Origin: Clostridia bacterium
GTDB taxonomy: Bacteria; Bacillota; Clostridia; Christensenellales; Aristaeellaceae
DNA length: 64,000 nucleotides
Assembly (NCBI GenBank): GCA_017404985.1
Contig: JAFRBK010000027.1
Coordinates: forward strand, 104,589-168,588
Direction of reading: 5' to 3'
Shown: positions 25,720 through 32,900 of the stretch, one piece after another
How the letters are laid out: each line of letters begins with the position of its first letter
Numbering within the stretch: the first letter of the stretch is position 1
The notes under the pieces: generated by a model
What the model was told of the DNA's origin: nothing
Databases searched by the model: none
What the model saw: the letters and a program-made list of their open reading frames with translations, nothing else
Made by a program: the position numbers and the translations under genes

Positions 25720-25749
25720 AGTATATCCGGAACCGGATATTTTTGTCAA
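25720..25749 (-). promoter_or_regulatory. Promoter with overlapping palindrome for the Big_2 protein gene
   Basis: On the minus strand TTGACA (25749-25744) and TATACT (25725-25720) are 18 bases apart. A perfect palindrome, ATATCCGG-AA-CCGGATAT (25723-25740), fills most of the spacer and overlaps the -10 box, a usual position for a repressor operator. Confidence 0.72.
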
Positions 25750-25796
25750 CCGGGAGGCGATGCAGGAATCATGCGAGGCGGATCTTGCTGTTTTCG

Positions 25797-25825
25797 TTGT
25801 CAGGCATCGAGATTTCTGATAAAAT
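25797..25825 (+). promoter_or_regulatory. Promoter of the 25884-27353 gene
   Basis: TTGTCA (25797-25802) and TAAAAT (25820-25825) are 17 bases apart. The start codon at 25884 lies about 50 bases after the predicted transcription start. Confidence 0.7.
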
Positions 25826-25883
25826 CTGTACCAGTCAATTCACTGTGAATGCACCCGACTGCAGGAGGAAAAGGAGAAGAATA

Positions 25884-27353
25884 ATGAGACAGAACGATCC
25901 GTTGACAGATCTGGGAAAAGTGAAAGAAACGATAAAAAGCTTGTCAGAATTGTTGTGCCTGCGAGGGGGAAGATTCCTTTTCCTGGCGGCGCTGAAAAAC
26001 GACATTCCATTGCCGGGAAGCTGGACGGATGAGGAAACAGAATCTGTTCGGAGGGCTTATTATTCTGAATCGGACAGCGATCAGTATTACCTCCAGTTCC
26101 TGCAGGACTGGGAGGACGGGAAATATGAATCTTCCGAAGACGGCCAGGAACCGGAGAATGAGGAAGAACGCAGCGTCAGAGAGGTTCAGAAGCAATGGAT
26201 GGAGCATAAACTGTCAATCGCAAGAAAACTTTGTGAAATTAACGAGCGAAAAACGGAAATTGCTGTTGAGCTGGGCAAGGTACTGCTGCAGCCAGAGCAG
26301 GTGCGTAAACTAATGGTGGACATGGGGGATCCTGTTATATTCACTTTACGAGACATCCTTGCGGGTAAACTTCGACGGGATGAAGAAGGTTTTTTCCCAA
26401 TCGAGTGCGAACCGGATCAAAGAACTCTTTGGAACAGGCTTGAAAAATACGGTTATGCTGTTATTCGCAAAACAGATCCATATGATGAAGAAGATGACAG
26501 AAAGCACTATACAGGAATTGCGCTGACGGATGATACGCTGCAGGTTATGAGGGACGAAGATAATGCAGAGATGGAATCGGAAAGGAATCAGAGATACATA
26601 ATGTATTCTCTGGAAATCATTATTCAGAATTATTATGAACTTGTTCCCATTCCGATGGCGCATAAACTCTATCAGATCCTGCGGCAGCAGAATCCAGAAC
26701 GATATCCGGATATGGAACAGGAAGAATTCCTCAGGGCATTTGAGAGTGAAATGCAGGAGGATCCGGGTTCTCTTTATGGCTCAGTTGTATATCGGGGAAA
26801 GAAATACATTCGCAATTTGAGCGGCGAGGAACTGACAGATGAAATGACAGGAGAAGACAGCTATGAAGCGGCGCTGATTGAAACCTGGGAAGAAGGAACA
26901 GAGGAGCCGTACATTCCTTCGTTGGAGGAATTATTGAACCATTTCCAATACAGCTATTGGGAAGCCAGAAAACCGTATCGGGAACTCTGGCAGTTTGTGA
27001 AGGGATATTACCTGGATGAACAAACAATCGAAGAGAGTGGCTGCCGTTTTATGAGAATGGGCATGGATGATGAAGAATGGACAGAATATGCCCGGAAGCG
27101 CCATTATTCCATGGATATGGTTGAAGAAAGAACGAATGAAAAATTCTTCGATCTCTTTGCTGTGCTTACCGGAGGCAATGATGCCGGGGAGATATACAAA
27201 AATGACAAAGATTTTACCTGTGCGCTTAGCGACTCTGCCAGGAGAAAATATCGCCGCCTGCTGGCAGGATGCGCTAAATGCACTCCAAGGCCATGGTATC
27301 TTGGAAAATCCGATGAGCAGTATAATGGTGAAACCAAAAAGACTGATAAGTGA
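25884..27353 (+). CDS. Cytosolic protein of unknown function
   Basis: This 489-residue acidic protein has no signal peptide or membrane helix. It is largely alpha-helical, with acidic stretches (SSEDGQEPENEEERS near 115-130) and several Trp/Tyr-rich helical segments. A CAKC pair occurs near the C-terminus but no complete zinc motif is visible. It resembles in style the large helical SEC-C-associated proteins of Firmicutes, yet the SEC-C motif itself is missing; I cannot assign a family. The start at 25884 has GGAGGAAAAGGAG upstream. It is transcribed divergently from the Big_2 gene and convergently with the metalloprotease-like gene. Confidence 0.6.
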   Translation: MRQNDPLTDLGKVKETIKSLSELLCLRGGRFLFLAALKNDIPLPGSWTDEETESVRRAYYSESDSDQYYLQFLQDWEDGKYESSEDGQEPENEEERSVREVQKQWMEHKLSIARKLCEINERKTEIAVELGKVLLQPEQVRKLMVDMGDPVIFTLRDILAGKLRRDEEGFFPIECEPDQRTLWNRLEKYGYAVIRKTDPYDEEDDRKHYTGIALTDDTLQVMRDEDNAEMESERNQRYIMYSLEIIIQNYYELVPIPMAHKLYQILRQQNPERYPDMEQEEFLRAFESEMQEDPGSLYGSVVYRGKKYIRNLSGEELTDEMTGEDSYEAALIETWEEGTEEPYIPSLEELLNHFQYSYWEARKPYRELWQFVKGYYLDEQTIEESGCRFMRMGMDDEEWTEYARKRHYSMDMVEERTNEKFFDLFAVLTGGNDAGEIYKNDKDFTCALSDSARRKYRRLLAGCAKCTPRPWYLGKSDEQYNGETKKTDK

Positions 27354-27368
27354 TTAAGACGAACGGTT

Positions 27369-29432
27369 TTATTTGATCACATCCCGGACGAAGTTCTGGA
27401 AGACATCCGGATCCGTGACCGAAGTCACGCATTCCTTGAACACTTCCGCTTTGTTCGACTCGGTAAAGCTGGCATTCATAATGTTTTCCGTAATCCTGAC
27501 GGAAATGTCCTCCCCATAGGTATCACACAGGTATTTGAAGAAATAGTATCCGACAGGATAGCTTGTTTCCCGATTGGTGGAATTATAATAGTAACTGAAA
27601 AAGTCCGCTTTGTCTTCTTCGCTCAGAAAAGACCATTTATAGCGTTTCGGATAATCCCCGTTTCCGCGCAGTTTCAGGGCTTTGCATGCTTTGTTGCCGA
27701 TATATTCTGCACGGCCTTCCATCCATGCGGAAGGAACCAGCAGTGATATTTCGTTTCTGAAGGATTCATCAATCGCATGGACCATTTCATGGGTATAAGC
27801 ATATCCGTTTTTTGAGAAAGGAAGGCACTGGTCATCCAGATTGATATATGAGGTTGAGCTGTCAACAGAAAATGTGCTGGGATAAACCCCGTTCAACAGC
27901 AGAACAACATGGTTCAGCTCAGCGCCTGCCGGGTAGTAAACCCCTTCCATCATTTTCATTTCGGTAGCGAACACATTCCAGGCTTTTTCTCCAATGCTCT
28001 TTTCAAGCTTATTCATATATGTCTGGCTGGCCATAAATGTAATATCATCATTTTCATAGATGGTTTCCATGGCATGGAACTGATAGGTAATCTGATTGAT
28101 CTGATCCAGAAGATAGGGATCTTCAAGAACCAGCGTCATCATCGCCCAGTGCGTTGTTGCTGAATCGGTTGCGCCAAAGGCTTCCGTTCTTCTGAATCTG
28201 ACAATGTTCAGATAATCAGGAAATACAGCAGAATGGTATGAATACGGGTACGTTTGAATAAAGGAGCGGATTGGAGCGCAGGTATCGCTGCTCCGGAAAA
28301 GCTCCCTGGACAACGGATAATCGCCGGGCGATGAAATAATCACCGGTTCATACGGAACGACAGCAACATTCGTATTCGATCCGCCTGCAATTCCCATGGA
28401 AACAGCACCGGGGAGGGAAAACATAAAATCGCCATTCACTTTTCGGGTGCCGGTGATATTTCCTTTCGCGTCATAGCCCCGTAAAACGGCTTCCGTCTCC
28501 GTATATCCGATGCCATAAAGGCCTTCCAATGCCGGATGCCCATTGGCAGTTTTTCCTTCTGAATTCGGCAGAATGGCAGGCCAGCGTTTTTCCAGCGGGA
28601 AATACACTTCGGAATGCGGCATATTCTGCAGCCCGGAGATATCCCGGTTGAAGACAATGTTGATTCCGTAAAAATCAATACTTTCAACTATCTGAACCAA
28701 GACTCTTTTTTCGGGATCCGGAAGTTCAGAAACATCTGCATCTGTCAGATCAAACCGGCCTTCAATCACGGTTTTTTCAAGTGGTTCCATGGTCTTATAT
28801 TCCTGACAGGGAATTCGATGGCCTTTGGCATACTTCAGCATGGCTGAGCCCTTATTGCCATATACGGCAAGATTTCCATGGATGTTCTGCGTCAGGTTCT
28901 TTCCGATTTTTGTCAGGGAGTCCGGAACGTAGACAGACAGGTTGATCGGCGGTGTAGCCTCCGCGAAAGCATAATCTCCCAGTGTGGTAACGCCTTCGGG
29001 AATATGAAGGAATTGCAGGAAAGAACAGCCGGAAAATGCCCAAGGCGCAATCACTTCGGTTCCTTCGGGAACCTGGTAGGCAAAGCTATCATACTTCTTC
29101 TGATTTGGAAAACGAAGCAGCGTTTTCACCGGATTGTCAGTGAACAGGACGCCGTCCTCTGAATACAAAAATTGGTTATCTGGGTTGACGACAAACATCT
29201 TCAGGGAAGGGCAACTGGTAAAGGCACGATCCGCGACAGATTTCACAGGCAGGCCTTCATATTCGGCAGGAATCATCACTACGGTTGCATCGGCAGCGCA
29301 TTCGGAAATCTCGTATCCACTGCCGTCTTTCAGCAGGGTATAGGACAACTGATTGGTTTTTGCGGAGGCCGGGAAGATGATGGCGAAGACCAGCAAGCCG
29401 AGGAGGAAAAGGGCAACAGCAAGCTTTTTCAT
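27369..29432 (-). CDS. Exported BspA-repeat protein with HExxH zinc metalloprotease motif
   Basis: The 687-residue protein starts with a signal peptide (MKKLAVALFLLGLLVFAIIF). BspA-type leucine-rich repeats follow at about 40-190 (IPAEYEGLPVKSVADRAF, WAFSGCSFLQFLHIPEGV). A middle region (about 200-480) of unknown fold leads into a protease-like domain with HEMVHAID (H548, E549, H552) and a likely third zinc ligand in WMEGRAEY (E572 or E576), the spacing of gluzincins. The rest is helical, with DFFSYYYNSTN and VGYYFFKYLCDTYG resembling the helices that close gluzincin sites. AAAGGAG lies upstream of the start. It should act outside the cell on protein; substrate unknown. The combination of surface-binding repeats and a protease suggests targeted degradation, by inference. 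Confidence 0.78.
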   Translation of the reverse strand: MKKLAVALFLLGLLVFAIIFPASAKTNQLSYTLLKDGSGYEISECAADATVVMIPAEYEGLPVKSVADRAFTSCPSLKMFVVNPDNQFLYSEDGVLFTDNPVKTLLRFPNQKKYDSFAYQVPEGTEVIAPWAFSGCSFLQFLHIPEGVTTLGDYAFAEATPPINLSVYVPDSLTKIGKNLTQNIHGNLAVYGNKGSAMLKYAKGHRIPCQEYKTMEPLEKTVIEGRFDLTDADVSELPDPEKRVLVQIVESIDFYGINIVFNRDISGLQNMPHSEVYFPLEKRWPAILPNSEGKTANGHPALEGLYGIGYTETEAVLRGYDAKGNITGTRKVNGDFMFSLPGAVSMGIAGGSNTNVAVVPYEPVIISSPGDYPLSRELFRSSDTCAPIRSFIQTYPYSYHSAVFPDYLNIVRFRRTEAFGATDSATTHWAMMTLVLEDPYLLDQINQITYQFHAMETIYENDDITFMASQTYMNKLEKSIGEKAWNVFATEMKMMEGVYYPAGAELNHVVLLLNGVYPSTFSVDSSTSYINLDDQCLPFSKNGYAYTHEMVHAIDESFRNEISLLVPSAWMEGRAEYIGNKACKALKLRGNGDYPKRYKWSFLSEEDKADFFSYYYNSTNRETSYPVGYYFFKYLCDTYGEDISVRITENIMNASFTESNKAEVFKECVTSVTDPDVFQNFVRDVIK

Positions 29433-29533
29433 GATTCTGTTCTCCTTTTTTTCATTATGGTTTTCACTGGCTATGATTCATCGGAAAGATCCCTTCCGAA
29501 CACTTACGGGGTGCGAAAAAATAGAAAAGAAGC

Positions 29534-30361
29534 TCAGAAAGAAACTGTCTGTCCCGCGGGGACATGAATCTCCTTCTTGCCGTGGGCGAACCACAGGTCG
29601 CGCGCGGTGGGGTTGATGCAAAGGGTCATGGACGTATTAAAGATGAGCTGGCTGAACGCCTGGCAGTAATCATAGATTTCGATGTTCGTGGCGTACCAGA
29701 TATCTTCTTTTCCGCTGACGGCTTCCGCGAAGGCTTCGATCATGTGCCAGTTGTTCATGGCCTCGAACTCATAGCTGTGGCCCCAGAGATAAAAGAGCAT
29801 CGGGTCCCACCATTCCGTGGTTTCGACGAACCGCTTCGCGAGATTCATGAGCTCGGGATCATTATGGTGACAGGTTGCGGGCAGGCGGAGCCAGTCCTGT
29901 GGAAGATGGAAGTCACGGGTGGAAACCACCGTCCGAGCATAACAGATACCGCAGCTTTTCAGAATTTCCACGCTATGGTCGTCATAGGCGCCGAAGGGAT
30001 AGGCAAAGCCCCGGACGACGGTGCCGAAAATGTCCTCCAGCGTTTTCCGGTCCTGCAGCACTTCGTCCGCGGCGACATTGGCCGGCAGCCCGACAAGCGA
30101 AGCATGGGTATAAGCATGGGCTGCAATCTCCCAGCTGCTCTTCGCGTATACTTCCTTCAGGAGGTTCATGGGCATGCGGCGGTGAATCGTTCCCGGCGCA
30201 TAGGTAACATCCTCCGACGGAAAACATCCGCTGTTGATATTGAAGGTGCCCTTCAGGCCGTATTTCTCCGCGATGGCGATCAGCTGCTCATCCTGTTCAA
30301 CGCCGTCATCATAGCTCAGGGTCAGGGCTTTGGGCAAACCGCCCGGGAAACGCATAATCAT
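29534..30361 (-). CDS. Polysaccharide deacetylase (NodB fold)
   Basis: The 275-residue enzyme belongs to carbohydrate esterase family 4-like proteins, which remove acetyl groups from N-acetylated sugars. The catalytic and metal Asp pair is in LSYDDG (residues 15-20), and the metal His pair in AAHAYTHASL. RGFAYPFGAYDD and LWGHSYEFE match later conserved motifs. No signal peptide is seen, so it is probably cytosolic, as in many short gut members. Its ribosome site GGAGGA lies inside the end of the MFS gene, which stops only 3 bases before this start, so the two are translationally coupled. Confidence 0.85.
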   Translation of the reverse strand: MIMRFPGGLPKALTLSYDDGVEQDEQLIAIAEKYGLKGTFNINSGCFPSEDVTYAPGTIHRRMPMNLLKEVYAKSSWEIAAHAYTHASLVGLPANVAADEVLQDRKTLEDIFGTVVRGFAYPFGAYDDHSVEILKSCGICYARTVVSTRDFHLPQDWLRLPATCHHNDPELMNLAKRFVETTEWWDPMLFYLWGHSYEFEAMNNWHMIEAFAEAVSGKEDIWYATNIEIYDYCQAFSQLIFNTSMTLCINPTARDLWFAHGKKEIHVPAGQTVSF

Positions 30362-30364
30362 CTT

Positions 30365-31606
30365 TCAGTCCTCCTGGTGATCATTTGTCAGGAAAACGGC
30401 CAGCACAAGCCCGATCAGGGCAATTGCCATGGCCATATAGAATACGGCAGAATAGCCCGGAACCACACTGGCTTCCCCGGATCCGGCCGGAGAAAAGCGT
30501 TCCAGCACAATGCCGGCCAGCACCGGCCCAATAAACATGCCCAGGCCGTATACCGCCTGATAGATACCCATGGCTGCCCCGCGCTTGTCATCAGGGATTT
30601 CCTCAATTGCGCCGGCCATGGTCAGCGGCATGATTAACCCGATGCCTGAACCGAGCAGAGCCTGGGCAGCCAGCAGTGCTACAAACGAATGTGTGCGGGG
30701 ATAGAAAAAGCACGCGGCAGCGAGGAGCAGAAACCCGGCGGCCAGTACTTTTTTTCTGCCGAACCTGTGGATCAGCCGGGTACCGCTGAACCGGGAAAGC
30801 ACCATATTCGGCAGAAGATTGGCGACGGAAAGCCAGCCCAGCTGCGCAGTCGACAGGCCGACTACATCCCTGGCCCAGTTCTGGACAAAGCCCAGGGCTG
30901 TGGACCAGCTGACCATCTGATACAGCGTTGCCAGCAGGGTTCCGAAAAGCAGCCTGCGGTTTTTCGCCACTTCGAGCAGGCCACGCAGCGTCAGCGGCGA
31001 GCCGTTTGGCCGCTGTTCCCGGACGCGCGACATGACGGCAAGGCCGGCAACTGCTGCCACGGTTGCCAGCAGGAAGGCGTACAATTCGCCCAGATAATCC
31101 GCCAGCAATGCGCCGAGCAGCATTGCCAGGATCTGTGAACCGCACTGGGGCACGATGATGCGGCTCATGGCGGCAGAAACCTGGTCGCCCCGGTAACTGG
31201 CGGAATAAAGCACCGAAAAGTGGACCCATGTGGCCGCGGTGATGCCGGAAACTCCACGGAAGATGAGTGCGGCAACGGCCAGCCCCTCCGGAACGGAGTC
31301 CTTTCCCGCCTGCAGCGCGGTTAAGGCCAGCCCGGCAGAGGCAAGGATGGAAAACCCGAAGCCGAACATGATAAAGGGCTTGCGCTTTTTCAGCACATCG
31401 GACCAGATGCCCAGCGGGATCCGGAGGGCCATCTGGGTCAGCCCGTAGCTGCCGACAATCATCCCGGCCATGGTACTTGTGGCTTTCAGCCCGTTAACGG
31501 CATAGGATGACAGAAACGACGGATAGGTATAAACCGAGAACCAGAAGAGAAAAACCGCCAGGAGCATGCGTTTCTCATTCTGCGCATCTGAAGCATCTCT
31601 GTTCAA
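30365..31606 (-). CDS. MFS transporter
   Basis: The 413-residue protein has twelve predicted membrane helices and typical MFS loops: GSYGLTQMALRIPLGIWSD between helices 2 and 3, and SRFSGTRLIHRFGRKKVLAAG between helices 8 and 9. It should be a sugar or drug exporter/importer of the inner membrane; the substrate cannot be told from sequence. The start appears to be TTG at 31606 with AGGTGG upstream. It sits between a GH43 and a NodB deacetylase gene on the same strand, which suggests that it moves an acetylated sugar or oligosaccharide. Confidence 0.85.
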   Translation of the reverse strand: MNRDASDAQNEKRMLLAVFLFWFSVYTYPSFLSSYAVNGLKATSTMAGMIVGSYGLTQMALRIPLGIWSDVLKKRKPFIMFGFGFSILASAGLALTALQAGKDSVPEGLAVAALIFRGVSGITAATWVHFSVLYSASYRGDQVSAAMSRIIVPQCGSQILAMLLGALLADYLGELYAFLLATVAAVAGLAVMSRVREQRPNGSPLTLRGLLEVAKNRRLLFGTLLATLYQMVSWSTALGFVQNWARDVVGLSTAQLGWLSVANLLPNMVLSRFSGTRLIHRFGRKKVLAAGFLLLAAACFFYPRTHSFVALLAAQALLGSGIGLIMPLTMAGAIEEIPDDKRGAAMGIYQAVYGLGMFIGPVLAGIVLERFSPAGSGEASVVPGYSAVFYMAMAIALIGLVLAVFLTNDHQED

Positions 31607-31686
31607 CTGCAGCCACCTGCCTCACAAAATAGTATCTGCCATCCTGCCAAAGGAAGGCCGCATAGCCGGCATGGGGAAAAACAGCC

Positions 31687-32703
31687 TTATCCCCTTGGGT
31701 CCAGACGAAAGCAGGGCGTTTCAACACAGGGTGTTTGATATGCATACCTTGACCCGAACCCGCCGATCCCGTTATACCAGTTTCCTGTAACTTCGTTGAT
31801 GATATGCAGGGAATCCGCGGTTTCCTCCATTTCGAACAGCAGAATGCGCTTGCGCATATGGTCATTCGGGCAATGGCATGCCATCATCAGCTGGCCGGAG
31901 AACGCAGTAAACAGCATGCCATGGCCACCGTCCAGGGCATACAGCGGTTCTTTCTGCTGCTTCCAGGGGCCGGTGATTTCGCCGAATTCGCTGACCGCAT
32001 AGGAAATCGCATAGCTTCCCTGAGGCGTAAAGTCAGACCAGAGCATCAGCAGCTTTCCACCGGGAAGCCGGTGGAGGAACGGGCCGTCCGTCACGCCGCT
32101 GTTTCCGGTCCAGGGGCCGTCGGATGCCCGGAAAAGAATGATCGGCTCGCCAATGGCTTCCCCCAGGTCCATGGACAGAGGGACGGCGCAGACCTGCCCG
32201 TCCCCCACCTGCAGCCATTCATGGCAGAACACCATCCAGGGCGTGCCTTTCCGGTCCACATAAAGCGTCCCGTCCAGGCAGTGCCATCCTTCCGGCGTCA
32301 CGGGCCGGTTATTTACCGGCCTGAAGGGGCCTTTGGGACTATCGGACACCAGGCACTGGCAGCGCCGGTAGGTTCCCTCAGCGCGGAAGGAACTGATCAG
32401 ATAATACTTTCCCTGCCAGAGATGGCACTCCGGCGCCCAGTAATCCCGGTCCGCCCAGAAATGGCCTTTTTCAAAACATACCTGCGGCTTTGACCAGTGG
32501 ATCAGGTCCCTGCTTTCCAGCACATAGAAATGCCCGGGGCCGGCAGGCACATCCGGAAACCGCTTTGAATCCACAAACTGTACATAGGTATAGTATTTCC
32601 GGCTCACCGGATCCGCCAGAATGCACGGATCGCTGATATGCACATCGCGCACATGATAAGGGTATTCGACACAATTCGCCTGATCATCAGAGCAAATAAA
32701 CAT
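31687..32703 (-). CDS. Glycoside hydrolase family 43-type protein
   Basis: The 338-residue protein shows the five-bladed propeller pattern of GH43/GH32-like enzymes: VHISDPCIL (catalytic base Asp), YLISSF and DYWAPECHLWQGKYY in blade 2, GTLYVDRKGTPWMVFCHEW with the likely catalytic Glu, and DGPFLHRLPGGKLLMLWS. There is no signal peptide, suggesting action on imported arabino- or xylo-oligosaccharides in the cytoplasm. Start 32703 has AAGGAG upstream; a longer frame to 32811 lacks one. The final residues (ETPCFRLDPRG) look out of place, and a second frame continues to the MFS start, so the 3' end may carry a frameshift. Confidence 0.82.
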   Translation of the reverse strand: MFICSDDQANCVEYPYHVRDVHISDPCILADPVSRKYYTYVQFVDSKRFPDVPAGPGHFYVLESRDLIHWSKPQVCFEKGHFWADRDYWAPECHLWQGKYYLISSFRAEGTYRRCQCLVSDSPKGPFRPVNNRPVTPEGWHCLDGTLYVDRKGTPWMVFCHEWLQVGDGQVCAVPLSMDLGEAIGEPIILFRASDGPWTGNSGVTDGPFLHRLPGGKLLMLWSDFTPQGSYAISYAVSEFGEITGPWKQQKEPLYALDGGHGMLFTAFSGQLMMACHCPNDHMRKRILLFEMEETADSLHIINEVTGNWYNGIGGFGSRYAYQTPCVETPCFRLDPRG

Positions 32704-32734
32704 GGCAGTCGGCTCCTTTTTTTCCTGATAAACT

Positions 32735-32764
32735 ATTTTATCCCCTGAAACCACTCGAACGCAA
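32735..32764 (-). promoter_or_regulatory. Candidate promoter of the GH43 gene
   Basis: On the minus strand TTGCGT (32764-32759) and TAAAAT (32740-32735) are 18 bases apart, ending about 32 bases before the start codon. The -35 match is weak. Confidence 0.45.
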
Positions 32765-32799
32765 GCATTCTTTTGGGGCAGGCCGGCGGAATAACGGAA

Positions 32800-32828
32800 T
32801 TGACAAGACAATACCGAGTGCTTATACT
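32800..32828 (+). promoter_or_regulatory. Promoter of the GH3 gene
   Basis: TTGACA (32800-32805) and TATACT (32823-32828) are 17 bases apart, near consensus. It is divergent from the GH43 promoter, so one regulator could control both. Confidence 0.82.
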
Positions 32829-32900
32829 CAAAACAGTAAAAAAATAAAGCGAACGCAGGGAAATATCAGCTGAATTACTGCAACAGGAGGGAAAAACTGA

